A stretch of DNA of 64,000 bases from NCBI RefSeq assembly GCF_020783655.1, contig NZ_JAJGQH010000001.1, forward strand, positions 62,001 to 126,000. The letters run 5' to 3'. The notes under the pieces were generated by a model. It was not told the origin of the DNA. It saw only the letters and a list, made by a program, of their open reading frames with translations, and did not search any database. Positions within the stretch are counted from its first letter, which is position 1; the number at the start of each line of letters is the position of its first letter. The DNA is from Xanthomonas melonis. GTDB lineage: Bacteria; Pseudomonadota; Gammaproteobacteria; Xanthomonadales; Xanthomonadaceae. Position numbers and translations under genes: made by a program. Below are positions 29,333 to 38,671 of the stretch, piece by piece.

Positions 29333-31402
29333 TCAGCCGAACTCGTAGTTCATCGCCGGGCCGGTGGGAGCGACGAAATCGCCCTGCACATAGTCCACCC
29401 CGGCACTGAAGAAGCTGCTCATCGATTGCGCATCGGCCACGAACTCGGCCACGGTGAGGATGCCGGCCGGCTGGGCGCGCGAGGTGATCTCGCGGATCTT
29501 CTCCTGGCTTTCGCGGGCGGAGGCGATCTCGCCGGTGATGCCGCGGTCCAGTTTCAGGAAGGCCGGCTGGAAATGCGCCAGCAGCTGGAACGAGTCCAGT
29601 CCCGAACCGAACTGCTCCAGCCCGACCTTGCAGCCCATCGCCGAGACCGCCGCGAGGAACTGCTGGGCGTTGCGCAGGTGGGTGAAGACTTTCGACTCCG
29701 GGGTCTGCAGCCACAGCCGTTCGCCCGGAACGCCGTAGACCGCCAGCTGTTCGCGAATGGTGTCGATCATCTGCGGGTCGGAGAACGAGTTCGGCCCGAT
29801 ACGCACCAGCAGGTGGGTCTTGTGGCCCGCACGCTGCCGCTCGCCGAGTTGGCGGATCGCCCGCGCCACGACCCAGCGGTCGATCTCGGTGACCAGGTCG
29901 TGCTCTTCGGCGATCGCCATGAACGCGTTCGGCGACATCATTTCGCCATTGCGTTCCAGTCGCAGGAAGGCTTGGTACAGCTCCAGCGGTTCGCCCTGCA
30001 GGTTGAGCACCGGCTGGTAATGCAACAGGAAGCCATCGCCGACCAGCGCTTCGCGCAGCTGTTCGACCCAGCGCGCGATACGCTCCTCCTCGGCCCGGTC
30101 CGAGGCGGCCGGGTCGTAGATGCTGGCCGCATTGCCGCCGAGTTCGGCAGTGGTACGCACCGCTTCGGTGCCCCGATTGAGCACCTGGCCGATGCTGGCG
30201 ATCTTCTCGCCGATCTGTACCCCGCCGATGCTCACCGTGACCGTGGCCGAACGTGCGCCGATGCTGAAGACGTGCTGCGCGAACGCGTTGCGCACGGTTT
30301 CGGCCAGGGCATGGGTGCGCGCGTAGTTGCCGCTCAGCAACAGCGCGAAGCTGTGTTCGCCGAAGCGCGCGGCCACCACGCTCTCGTCCACCACGCCGGC
30401 CACGTGCGCGGCCATGGCCGCGATCAGGGCATCGGCCGAGTCCAGGCCGATTTCGGGCAGGATGCGCGCGTAATGATCCGGTTCGATCAGCAGGAAGCCG
30501 GACTGGCCCTCGCTGCGGCCGGCCTGGGCCACCGCCTGTTCCAGCGCCACCATGAAGGTGGGGCGGTTGAGCAGGCCGGTGACCTGGTCGCGCTGGCGCA
30601 GGTCTTCCACCTCGCGCGCCAGTTCCGGATCGAATTCCTCGCGACGCCGGAAGACCACCTGGATGCAGGGCTCGCCCTCGTAGGTGGCGGTGGCGAATTC
30701 CATCGTGGCCGGGAAGGTGTCGCCTTCCAGCCGGCGTGCATCCACCTTGTATTGCGCCGGCGGCGGCTCGCCCTTGGCCATCGCCTTGAGCAATTGTTTG
30801 AAGTCGTCCACGTACTGCGCGGCGATCATGTCCAGCAGCGACACGCCTTCGACGTCCTCGAACGATTCGAAGCCGAACATCTCCAGATACGCCTCGTTGG
30901 CGCGGATGTGCATGCCTTCGTGGACGTAGGCGATCGGGTCGCGCGAGGAGGCAATCAAGGCGTCGCAGCGGCGCTCGGTTTCGCGCATCTGCGCCTCGAT
31001 GCGGCGTAGCCCGCGGCGCGCCTGCAGGTCGGCCCACTCCGAGCGCACCAGCGCCAGCAGATGCTCGGGGCGGTGGCGCAGCACGATGGCGCGGATGCCG
31101 TGCGCGGCGGCCTCGACCAAGGCGTTCTCTTCGATCTGTTCGGCCAGCAGGATGATCGGGATGTCCTTGCCGCTGCCGGCGATCTGCTGATGCAGGGCGC
31201 TCATCGGGATCTGCTGCGCCTGGCCGTGCAGTGCCAGGTCGATCTGGCCGGACAACATGCTGGCGAGCTCTTCCGGCGTCTGCGGACGCGAAGGCCGCAC
31301 CGCGATGCCGCCATTGCGGAGCGCTGTCACGATCGCCTCGGCGCCCTCGACGCTGTCGTCGACGATCATCAGGCGGAGGGTGAGATCTTTGCCTTTTTGC
31401 AT
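29333..31402 (-). CDS. fimX: FimX-like c-di-GMP receptor for type IV pili (REC-PAS-GGDEF-EAL)
   Basis: A 689-residue protein, the length I recall for Xanthomonas FimX. An N-terminal receiver-like domain (LTLRLMIVDDSVEGAE) lacks a normal phosphorylation site. A PAS domain follows (ALIASSRDPIAYVHEGMHIR), then a GGDEF domain whose motif reads RFGEHSF, then an EAL domain whose motif reads YQAFLRL where EALLR is expected. The degenerate motifs imply neither synthesis nor breakdown. In Xanthomonas the EAL domain binds c-di-GMP and a PilZ protein that contacts the pilus motor PilB (literature). The ATG at 31402 gives the expected length; the frame is open further upstream. Confidence 0.92.
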   Translation of the reverse strand: MQKGKDLTLRLMIVDDSVEGAEAIVTALRNGGIAVRPSRPQTPEELASMLSGQIDLALHGQAQQIPMSALHQQIAGSGKDIPIILLAEQIEENALVEAAAHGIRAIVLRHRPEHLLALVRSEWADLQARRGLRRIEAQMRETERRCDALIASSRDPIAYVHEGMHIRANEAYLEMFGFESFEDVEGVSLLDMIAAQYVDDFKQLLKAMAKGEPPPAQYKVDARRLEGDTFPATMEFATATYEGEPCIQVVFRRREEFDPELAREVEDLRQRDQVTGLLNRPTFMVALEQAVAQAGRSEGQSGFLLIEPDHYARILPEIGLDSADALIAAMAAHVAGVVDESVVAARFGEHSFALLLSGNYARTHALAETVRNAFAQHVFSIGARSATVTVSIGGVQIGEKIASIGQVLNRGTEAVRTTAELGGNAASIYDPAASDRAEEERIARWVEQLREALVGDGFLLHYQPVLNLQGEPLELYQAFLRLERNGEMMSPNAFMAIAEEHDLVTEIDRWVVARAIRQLGERQRAGHKTHLLVRIGPNSFSDPQMIDTIREQLAVYGVPGERLWLQTPESKVFTHLRNAQQFLAAVSAMGCKVGLEQFGSGLDSFQLLAHFQPAFLKLDRGITGEIASARESQEKIREITSRAQPAGILTVAEFVADAQSMSSFFSAGVDYVQGDFVAPTGPAMNYEFG

Positions 31403-31697
31403 GCGAGGCTCCTGGAGACCGGCTTTAATACACGAACGGAGTCTGGTGCGTCCATGTGTGTGGATGGTGCCGCATGCAGTGTGAGACGTGGCGCAAGGAT
31501 TGGCGTGTGTCACGTCGGCCGAAGTGCCTGCCACCGGCTCAGTGTCACATCGAAACAAGGCGCCCCATGTAGGCGCCGCGAAAGGCCGCGTGACACGCCT
31601 GTCGAGCGCGGCAGTGGGCATGCGATGCGCCCAACTGCAGCGGTGCCCCGGCTTGCCTTGCATCCTTGGCCGTCGCTCCTGCCGTGACCGGCTGCAG

Positions 31698-32879
31698 CTA
31701 CGCCACGCTTCCGGCAGCATGGCCGGATGCCCATGCCCATTGAAAGTTGTAGCCACCCAACCAGCCGGTGACATCCAGCACCTCGCCGACGAAGTACAGC
31801 CCGGCGACCAGCCGCGATTCCAGCGTGGCGCTCGAGACCTGATGCGTATCGACGCCGCCCAGGGTCACTTCGGCGGTCCGGTAGCCTTCGGTGCCGCTGG
31901 CGACCAGCGCAAACCCGCCAAGCAGATCGGCGGCGGCCTGCAGTTGCGGCGGATCCAGCTGACGCACCGGCTTGTCCGGCAGCCACACCTCGCACAGGCG
32001 TTGCGCAAACCTGCGTGGCAGGGCATCGGCGAGCACGTTGCGCAGCTCGGTGGCGCCGCGCAGTTGCTTCTGCTCGCGCAGCCAGGCCGCCGCATCGTGG
32101 CCAGGCAACAGATCCAGGCGCAAATCGTCGCCCGGTTGCCAGTACGAGGAAATCTGCAGGATCGCCGGGCCACTCACGCCGCGATGGGTCAGCAGCATGA
32201 AGTTGCGGAAGCTGACCCCGTTGCAGCGCGCCTCCACCGGCAGCGCGAGCCCGGACAGGTCCTGCAGGCGTTGCTGGTGCTTGCCGCTGAGGGTGAGCGG
32301 TACCAGCCCGGCCCGCGTGGGCAGTACGGCGTGGCCGAACTGCTGGGCGAGCGCGTAGCCGAAGCCGCTGGCGCCCATGCTGGGAATGGACAGCCCGCCG
32401 GTGGCGACGATCAGCGATTGCGTCTGGATACGCCCGGCGCTGGTCTGCACGCTGAATCCATCGCTGTCGCGCTGGACCGACTGCAGCTCGCAGTGGGTGC
32501 GGATCTGCACCCCGGCCGCCTCGCACTCGTCCAGCAGCAGGCGCACGATCTGCTTGGAAGAGACGTCGCAGAACAGCTGGCCCAGTTCCTTCTCGTGATA
32601 TGCGATGCCATGGCGTTCGACCATGTCCACGAAATCGGCCGGGCTGTAGCGCGCCAGGGCCGACTTGCAGAAGTGGGGATTGGCCGAAACGAAGTTGCCT
32701 GGCGCAGTCCCGGTATTGGTGAAGTTGCAGCGCCCGCCGCCGGACATCAGGATCTTCTTGCCGACCTTGTTGGCATGGTCGACCACCAGGACCTGGCGGC
32801 CGCGACGGCCGGCGGTGAAGGCGGCCATCAGGCCGGCAGCACCGGCACCGATGACCAGAACGTCGCAGCGCATGTTCAT
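31698..32879 (-). CDS. FAD-dependent oxidoreductase, HI0933/YhiN family
   Basis: A 393-residue flavoprotein. The N-terminal FAD motif is VLVIGAGAAGLMAAFTAGR, followed by NKVGKKILMSGGGRCNFTN, which is diagnostic for the HI0933 family. The C-terminal part has VSGPAILQISS, VTLGGVDTHQVSSATLES and GLYFVGEVLDVTG, closing the FAD site. The biochemical substrate of the family is not established. The yaeQ gene upstream overlaps it by 4 bases, so the two are probably co-transcribed. Confidence 0.93.
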   Translation of the reverse strand: MNMRCDVLVIGAGAAGLMAAFTAGRRGRQVLVVDHANKVGKKILMSGGGRCNFTNTGTAPGNFVSANPHFCKSALARYSPADFVDMVERHGIAYHEKELGQLFCDVSSKQIVRLLLDECEAAGVQIRTHCELQSVQRDSDGFSVQTSAGRIQTQSLIVATGGLSIPSMGASGFGYALAQQFGHAVLPTRAGLVPLTLSGKHQQRLQDLSGLALPVEARCNGVSFRNFMLLTHRGVSGPAILQISSYWQPGDDLRLDLLPGHDAAAWLREQKQLRGATELRNVLADALPRRFAQRLCEVWLPDKPVRQLDPPQLQAAADLLGGFALVASGTEGYRTAEVTLGGVDTHQVSSATLESRLVAGLYFVGEVLDVTGWLGGYNFQWAWASGHAAGSVA

Positions 32880-33424
32880 TCGGCAGGTGCTTGCCGCACC
32901 GTCGGTGTCAGGGTGACGCTGCCGTGGTCGGCCAGCATCTGCACTTCGCCGTCCTGGATGATCACGTCAAAGCGCATGCCGCGCTGGATCAAGGCGCCCA
33001 GCGCCTCGGTCGCCTGGGGATCCAGTTCGATCACGCGCAGGTTGCGGTGCCGCCCCATGGCGCTGGCGTGCTTCTTCCACCAGGTTTCGGTGGCCTGGCC
33101 GCCGTAGCCGATCACCACCACCTCGCGCGCACGATTGCAGGCCTTGCGGACCCGGCTCTCGTCCGGTTGGCCAAGATCGATCCACAGGTCCGGGTCGCCG
33201 GTGTAGTCGCGTCGCCACAGATCGGGCTCGTCGTCGTTGCTGAGGCCGCGACCGAACTCCAGGCGGTCGTCGGCGAACAGTGCGAAGGCCAGTAGCCGCA
33301 CCATCAGGCGTTCGTCGGTCTCGGAAGGGTGCTGGGCCAGGGTCAACGAATGGTTGGCGTAGTAGCCACGATCCATGTCGCTGATCTGGAGTTCCGCTCT
33401 GCGGACGGTGGCGGTGAGGGCCAT
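32876..33424 (-). CDS. yaeQ: YaeQ family protein
   Basis: A 182-residue protein of the YaeQ family, with a PD-(D/E)XK nuclease-like fold and no settled function. Visible family features are ALTATVRRAELQISDMDRGYY at the N-terminus, HPSETDERLMVRLLAFAL, and the core EPDLWRRDYTGDPDLWIDLG, which supplies the Asp/Glu residues. Its 3' end overlaps the flavoprotein start by 4 bases. The 490 bases upstream separate it from the divergent cold-shock gene. Confidence 0.92.
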   Translation of the reverse strand: MALTATVRRAELQISDMDRGYYANHSLTLAQHPSETDERLMVRLLAFALFADDRLEFGRGLSNDDEPDLWRRDYTGDPDLWIDLGQPDESRVRKACNRAREVVVIGYGGQATETWWKKHASAMGRHRNLRVIELDPQATEALGALIQRGMRFDVIIQDGEVQMLADHGSVTLTPTVRQAPAE

Positions 33425-33916
33425 CAGGATGCCGATTACAAAGGGCGCCCATGATACGCACCTGTTCCAGTGGGCGTATGCGAGGGTGTTGGTTCCGCAC
33501 CGGCACCTCAGGTCGGCGATGCTGCAGTGCGACGAAGGCTGGTCTGAGGTCCACCGCAGGAAGGAGCAGGGCGGTGTCCAGGCGCCGTTGCGATCGACCC
33601 GCCGATCGCCTCGAATCCGTGCGCCCGTTGGCAGTAAATGCCTATTCAGTCATCTTCCCGGCGAGGGGAGGCGCCCGACACGGTGTCGGATCCGGCCCGA
33701 CTGCAAAAGAATTGTTTCGGGGTGTCGCTTTTTGCCGAAAACACGAGTACTGTGCACGCACTGTGTTTGCAAGGGTCACCGTGAATCGTGGCCTGGTGCA
33801 GCCGGATCGTTACAGATCTCGCTTCATCGTTCCGCTTTACCAACGCCTGCAACTCAGTCTCAGCTCCGGCTTTTCGGACGCTGCGATTTATCCATCTATA
33901 GTTCAGGAGTTTGTAA
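33425..33916. other. Long region between yaeQ and the cold-shock gene
   Basis: 492 bases without a supported gene. The half next to the cold-shock gene (about 33690-33910) is less GC-rich than its surroundings. It probably holds the promoter and a long 5' untranslated leader, as is usual for cold-shock genes. I could not fix the -10 and -35 boxes with confidence. A good ribosome site (CAGGAG) lies 8 bases before the coding start. Confidence 0.5.
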
Positions 33917-34126
33917 ATGTCAGATCGTCAGAGCGGTACCGTGAAGTGGTTCAACGATGCCAAGGGCTTCGGCTTCATCACCCCGGAAAGCGGCCCGGAC
34001 CTGTTCGTGCACTTCCGCGCCATCCAGGGCACCGGCTTCAAGTCGCTGCAGGAAGGCCAGAAGGTCACCTTCGTCGCCGTGCAGGGCCAGAAGGGCATGC
34101 AGGCTGACCAGGTGCAGGCGGTCTAA
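33917..34126 (+). CDS. Cold-shock protein, CspA family
   Basis: A 69-residue OB-fold RNA chaperone. It has RNP1 (KGFGFI) and RNP2 (LFVHF) in the usual positions and starts [19 protein letters not shown]. It binds single-stranded nucleic acid and relieves RNA structure. The long upstream region suggests a regulated leader. A terminator follows 28 bases after the stop, so this is a single-gene unit. Which Csp paralogue it is cannot be told from sequence alone. Confidence 0.96.
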   Translation: MSDRQSGTVKWFNDAKGFGFITPESGPDLFVHFRAIQGTGFKSLQEGQKVTFVAVQGQKGMQADQVQAV

Positions 34127-34477
34127 TCCGTCTGCAACCGCAAGGTTGCCAAGAACGCCGGTCGCGCAAGCGCCCGGCGTTTTTTATTGCCGGTGCTGCC
34201 GTCGATTCCCCGCGACGACGGGCGGCCCGGATGCCTGATCGCCAGGCTCGATCGCGGTGGACACCGCGTTCTGCCCGGCGGTTGCACCCTCTCGACATCG
34301 TGGCGTGGGCCTCGGCTGCTTGCGCACCACCCGCATCCGATACCGGCCGCTGCTGGCAGCGTTCGTGGCCTGCATGGAGCATCGCATTTCCCTGGCAATG
34401 CGCTGGACGCGCCATCGTGTGCGCGGCGGCGACGCCGTGTTGGTTAGGATGGCGCTTTCCGCGCACGGCCCCCAGCG
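34127..34477. other. Gap between cold-shock gene and GST gene
   Basis: 351 bases. Apart from the cold-shock terminator at its start I see no gene, repeat or RNA. Several frames are open here only because of the high GC content, and none has a recognisable protein. The promoter of the GST gene should be at its right end. Confidence 0.5.
34154..34185 (+). terminator. Rho-independent terminator behind the cold-shock gene
   Basis: AACGCCG pairs with CGGCGTT around a 14-base loop that can pair further (GGTCGCGC and GCGCC), followed by TTTTT. It stands 28 bases after the stop codon. Confidence 0.85.
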
Positions 34478-35176
34478 ATGATCACTGTCCACCATCTCAA
34501 TAACTCCCGTTCGCAGCGCGTGCTGTGGCTGCTCGAAGAGCTGGCCTTGCCGTACCAGATCGTCCGCCATGAGCGCGATCCCAAGACCATGCTCGCGCCC
34601 GCGGCGCTGCGCGCCATCCACCCGCTGGGCAAGTCGCCGGTGATCGTGGACGGCGAGCTGACCATCGCCGAATCGGGGGCGATCCTGGACTATCTGAGCG
34701 AGCGCTACGACACCGAATGCGCGCTGTCGCCGGCGGCGCGGCCGATCGACTCGCCCGAGCGCCAGAAGTTCCGCTACTGGATGCACTACGCCGAAGGCTC
34801 GGCCATGCCGCCGCTGCTGATGACGCTGGTGTTCGGCCGCATCCGCAGCGCGCCGATGCCGTTCTTTGCCAAGCCGATCGCGCGCGCGATCGTGGACAAG
34901 GCGATGTCCGGCTTCGTCGGTCCGCAGGTCAAGCTGCACCTGGACTGGATGGAACAGTCGTTGCAGACGCAGCAATGGTTCGCCGGCGATCGCTTCACCG
35001 CCGCCGACATCCAGATGAGCTTCCCGGTGCAGGCGGCCGCCGCACGTGGTGGTGGACTGGAACGCTACCCGAAGCTGCGCGCCTTCCTGAAGCGGATCGA
35101 GGCGCGCCCGGCCTACCAGGCGGCATTGAAGAAAGGTGGCCCCTACGAGCTGATGGGCGGCAAATCCGCCGAGTGA
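34478..35176 (+). CDS. Glutathione S-transferase family protein
   Basis: A 232-residue cytosolic GST. The N-terminal thioredoxin fold (1-80) begins ITVHHLNNSRSQRVLWLLEE, with the glutathione-contact motifs HPLGKSPVI and AESGAILDYL. The helical C-terminal domain follows, ending with FAGDRFTAADIQMSFPV and YPKLRAFLKRIEARPAY. This group is often called YfcF/YfcG-like or eukaryote-type GST; the substrate is unknown. It is probably transcribed alone. Confidence 0.93.
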   Translation: MITVHHLNNSRSQRVLWLLEELALPYQIVRHERDPKTMLAPAALRAIHPLGKSPVIVDGELTIAESGAILDYLSERYDTECALSPAARPIDSPERQKFRYWMHYAEGSAMPPLLMTLVFGRIRSAPMPFFAKPIARAIVDKAMSGFVGPQVKLHLDWMEQSLQTQQWFAGDRFTAADIQMSFPVQAAAARGGGLERYPKLRAFLKRIEARPAYQAALKKGGPYELMGGKSAE

Positions 35177-35321
35177 CGGGGCAGCGCAAGCGCCGGTATC
35201 CGGTCGTGGGCCGCGTACGTGTGCGCCAGCACTGCTGCCGGCTGCTGCTGCGGGCCTGTGCAGCAGCCGGTGGCGACGGTGCACAAGGCGGCACCGTAAG
35301 AGCAGTCGCGGGTATCGGCGC

Positions 35322-36197
35322 TCAAGGTGCCTTGCAGGTGCGCAGGAAGTCCAGCGTGTCGCGCAGCACTGCGGAGCGCTGCGGCGGCTTGCGCAACGCC
35401 AGCACGATGCCCATGTGGCCCATGCCGGGATAGATCTTCAGCTCGGCGCTGCCGCCTTTCTGCCGTAGCGTCTTCTGCAGCGAGCTGCTGTTTTCCAGCT
35501 CCACCACGCGGTCGGCATCGCCATGCAGCAATAGCATCGGCGGTTCGTCGCCGCCGACATGCGCCACCGGCTGGGATTGCCGTTGAGCCGCTGGGGCGTC
35601 GCCGAAGATCTCGACCAACTCGGGATCGGTCATCGGCAGGAAGTCGTAAGGTCCTGCCAATCCCACCACGCCGCACAGTTGCCGGGGGGCGAGGTTCTGG
35701 GCATGCAGCCAGCGCGCGTCGGTCCCCAGCAGGGCGGCCAGGTGCGCGCCGGCCGAGTGGCCCATCACCGCCACCCGCGTTGGATCGCCGCCGTAGGCCC
35801 GAGCATGCCGATAACCCCAGGCCGTCGCGCCGGCGGCATCGGCCATGAAGCCGTGCAGGTCGACCTGGGGATACTTGCGGTAGTCGGCGACCAGCGTCAC
35901 CACCCCCTGGCGCGCCAGGGCGCGTCCCACCCACCGATAGTTGGCGCGCGAGCCGCGCTTCCAGGTGCCGCCGTAGAAGAACACCACCACCGGCGCATCG
36001 ACGGCACCCTGCGGCTGATAGACATCCAGCGCCAGGCCATGGGCGGCATCGAAGACCTGGTTGGGGTGTTCGATGATGCCTGCGCGGCTGGAGGCGGCGT
36101 TGATGCCGCCGAAGAACAGGCTGCTGCAGGCGGTCAGGCTCAGCGAGCCAAGCAGCACGATGGCGGGACGGATCCAACGAAGGGCGCGGGAGGACAT
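35322..36197 (-). CDS. Alpha/beta-hydrolase lipoprotein (esterase family)
   Basis: A 291-residue protein with a lipoprotein signal ([13 protein letters not shown]) and an alpha/beta-hydrolase domain of the acyl-esterase/BD-FAE type. The oxyanion-hole segment is [15 protein letters not shown], the nucleophile motif is MGHSAGAH, and catalytic acid and histidine lie in [12 protein letters not shown] and GMGHMG. The substrate is unknown. The ATG at 36197 is chosen because the signal peptide begins there; the open frame upstream is antisense to selO. Confidence 0.87.
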   Translation of the reverse strand: MSSRALRWIRPAIVLLGSLSLTACSSLFFGGINAASSRAGIIEHPNQVFDAAHGLALDVYQPQGAVDAPVVVFFYGGTWKRGSRANYRWVGRALARQGVVTLVADYRKYPQVDLHGFMADAAGATAWGYRHARAYGGDPTRVAVMGHSAGAHLAALLGTDARWLHAQNLAPRQLCGVVGLAGPYDFLPMTDPELVEIFGDAPAAQRQSQPVAHVGGDEPPMLLLHGDADRVVELENSSSLQKTLRQKGGSAELKIYPGMGHMGIVLALRKPPQRSAVLRDTLDFLRTCKAP

Positions 36198-36431
36198 GGG
36201 CGATGTGGTCTGCAAAGCGGGAGGGCGAGCGGTTGGCGACAGTCGGCGGATCGTGCGGGAACGGGCGTGAGGAGACCAAGGCATGTCCAGGTCCGCAGCG
36301 ACCGAGCGAGGTCGTCCATTAGCAGCGATCGCTTGTCGCCGGCATGTGCAGGACGAGCCCGTCATGGTGCGCTGCGCGTGCCGGTCGCCTTCCAATGTCT
36401 CATTCACCCGCGTTGGCCTAGGCTTGTCCAC

Positions 36432-37988
36432 ATGACGCAACTGCATTTCGACAATCGCCTGCGCCGGGAACTGCCCGGCGACCCGGAGGAGGGGCCACGC
36501 CGGCGCGAGGTGGCCGCTGCCTGGTCGTCGGTGCTGCCGACGCCGGTCGCCGCCCCGCGCCTGATCGCGCACTCCACCGACATGGCCCGGGCCCTCGGGC
36601 TGGATGCGGCACAGATCGGCAGCGCGCAGTTTGCCGAGGTGTTCGGCGGCAATGCGCTGATGCCGGGCATGCAGCCGTGGGCGAGCAATTACGGGGGACA
36701 CCAATTCGGACACTGGGCCGGGCAGCTGGGCGATGGCCGGGCGATTTCGCTGGGCGAGGCGATCGGCGTGGATGGCGGACGCTACGAATTGCAGCTCAAG
36801 GGCGCCGGCCCGACCCCGTATTCGCGCGGCGCCGATGGTCGTGCCGTGCTGCGCTCGTCGATCCGCGAATTCCTCTGCAGCGAAGCGATGCATCACCTGG
36901 GCGTACCGACCACGCGCGCGCTCAGCCTCGTGGTCAGCGGCGAAACGGTGGTGCGCGACATGTTCTACGACGGGCGGCCGCAGCACGAGCCGGGCGCGGT
37001 GGTCTGCCGGGTGGCGCCGTCGTTCGTGCGTTTCGGCAATTTCGAGCTGCCCAGTGCGCGTGGCGATATCGCCTTGCTGCGGCAGTGGGTGGAATTCACC
37101 ATCGCGCGCGACTATCCCGAGCTGTCCGGCAGAGCGGAGCCGTTGTACGCGCAGTGGTTTGCGCAGGTGTGCGAGCGCACCGCCGTCATGGTGGCGCACT
37201 GGATGCGCGTCGGCTTTGTGCATGGGGTGATGAATACCGACAACATGTCGATCCTGGGTCTGACCATCGACTACGGCCCTTATGGCTGGGTCGACGACTA
37301 CGACCCGGACTGGACGCCCAACACCACCGATGCGCAGGGGCGCCGTTATCGCTTCGGGACGCAACCGCAAGTGGCTTACTGGAATCTGGGGCGGCTTGCG
37401 CAGGCGCTGGCGCCGTTGTTCGCCGATGCGACGCCGTTGCAGCAGGGGCTGGACCGGTTTCGCGATACCTATCTGGACTGCGACCGCCGCGATACCGCCG
37501 CCAAGTTGGGGCTGGCCGAATGTCGGGACGAGGACCTTGCGCTGATCGACGCGCTACGCGCGCTGATGCGCGAATCCGAGATGGATATGACGTTGACCTT
37601 CCGCGGCTTGATCGACCTGTCGCCCGAGCATCCCGACCCCGCGCAGCTGCGCGATGCGTTCTACGACGAAGACAAGCGCCTGGCCGATGCGCCGCAATTG
37701 CAGCAATGGCTGCAGCGTTATGCCGCGCGCCTGCGCCAGGACACGCTGTCGCCGGAAGAGCGCCGGGAGCGCATGCGCCAGGCCAACCCGCGTTATGTGC
37801 TGCGGAACTACCTGGCACAGCAGGCCATCGAGCGAGCCGAGCAGGGCGACCCGTCCGGCGTGCAGGAGTTGCTGGAGGTCATGCGCCGGCCTTATGACGC
37901 GCAACCCGGCCGTGAGGCGTTCGCTGTGCGCCGCCCGGACTGGGCACGCGATCGCGCCGGGTGTTCGATGCTGTCCTGCAGTTCCTGA
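36432..37988 (+). CDS. selO: Protein adenylyltransferase SelO
   Basis: A 518-residue pseudokinase-fold enzyme that transfers AMP from ATP to Ser, Thr or Tyr of proteins and takes part in redox stress responses. It has the family blocks [38 protein letters not shown], and the metal-site region [20 protein letters not shown] with GWVDDYDP. The C-terminus is CSS, the conserved redox cysteine (selenocysteine in animals). The ATG at 36432 is preceded by a weak ribosome site; the frame is open far upstream without homology. Confidence 0.94.
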   Translation: MTQLHFDNRLRRELPGDPEEGPRRREVAAAWSSVLPTPVAAPRLIAHSTDMARALGLDAAQIGSAQFAEVFGGNALMPGMQPWASNYGGHQFGHWAGQLGDGRAISLGEAIGVDGGRYELQLKGAGPTPYSRGADGRAVLRSSIREFLCSEAMHHLGVPTTRALSLVVSGETVVRDMFYDGRPQHEPGAVVCRVAPSFVRFGNFELPSARGDIALLRQWVEFTIARDYPELSGRAEPLYAQWFAQVCERTAVMVAHWMRVGFVHGVMNTDNMSILGLTIDYGPYGWVDDYDPDWTPNTTDAQGRRYRFGTQPQVAYWNLGRLAQALAPLFADATPLQQGLDRFRDTYLDCDRRDTAAKLGLAECRDEDLALIDALRALMRESEMDMTLTFRGLIDLSPEHPDPAQLRDAFYDEDKRLADAPQLQQWLQRYAARLRQDTLSPEERRERMRQANPRYVLRNYLAQQAIERAEQGDPSGVQELLEVMRRPYDAQPGREAFAVRRPDWARDRAGCSMLSCSS

Positions 37989-38082
37989 CGCGCTCAGATG
38001 CCGCGACGCCGCGAAGTCGGCGCCGAGGCCGTGCGCAGCCTAGAATAGGCCATCCCCACACGGCCACGATGCCACGACCGCC

Positions 38083-38643
38083 ATGACCGACTGCAGCCGC
38101 TGCGCCGGCACCCAGCCCTCCGGACCCAACCATTGGGCCGGCCGGATCCGAGACATCGTCGACTTTCCCAAGCCGGGCATCGTCTTCAAGGACATCACCC
38201 CGCTGTTGTCGGACGGGCCGGATTTCGCTTCGGCGCTGGACGAGATGGCGCAGCCCTGGCGTACCACGCCGCTGGACGGGGTACTGGGCATCGAGGCGCG
38301 CGGTTTCATTCTTGGCGCGGCCCTGGCGCGTGAACTGCGCACCGGCTTCGTGCCGGTACGCAAGCCAGGCAAGTTGCCTGGACGGACCTTGATCCAGGAA
38401 TACGCGCTGGAATACGGCACCGACCGCATCGAGATGCACGAGGACGCACTGCCGCGCGGCGCGCGCGTGTTGATCGTCGACGACGTGCTGGCCACCGGCG
38501 GCACGCTGCGTGCCGCGCTGGGCCTGGCTGCGCAGCTGGAGCTGGAGGTCGTGGGCGCGGCGGTACTGGTGGAACTGAAGGTGCTGCAAGGCCGCGAGAA
38601 GTGGGCCAACGACGTGCCGTTGCTGGCGACGTTGTGCTACTGA
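38083..38643 (+). CDS. apt: Adenine phosphoribosyltransferase
   Basis: A 186-residue purine-salvage enzyme that makes AMP from adenine and PRPP. It carries [15 protein letters not shown] near residue 28, [18 protein letters not shown], and the PRPP loop [13 protein letters not shown]. The first 20 residues are an extension ([10 protein letters not shown]) not seen in all homologues, so a later start cannot be excluded. It converges on dbpA with a 28-base gap. Confidence 0.95.
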   Translation: MTDCSRCAGTQPSGPNHWAGRIRDIVDFPKPGIVFKDITPLLSDGPDFASALDEMAQPWRTTPLDGVLGIEARGFILGAALARELRTGFVPVRKPGKLPGRTLIQEYALEYGTDRIEMHEDALPRGARVLIVDDVLATGGTLRAALGLAAQLELEVVGAAVLVELKVLQGREKWANDVPLLATLCY

Positions 38644-38671
38644 GCCAGCAGCCTGCCGGCCACGGCGCCGT

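Noticed and set aside
35559..36431. Long N-terminal extension of SelO (frame open from 35559)
   Set aside because: The extension is antisense to the esterase gene and has no SelO homology; the family start is at 36432.
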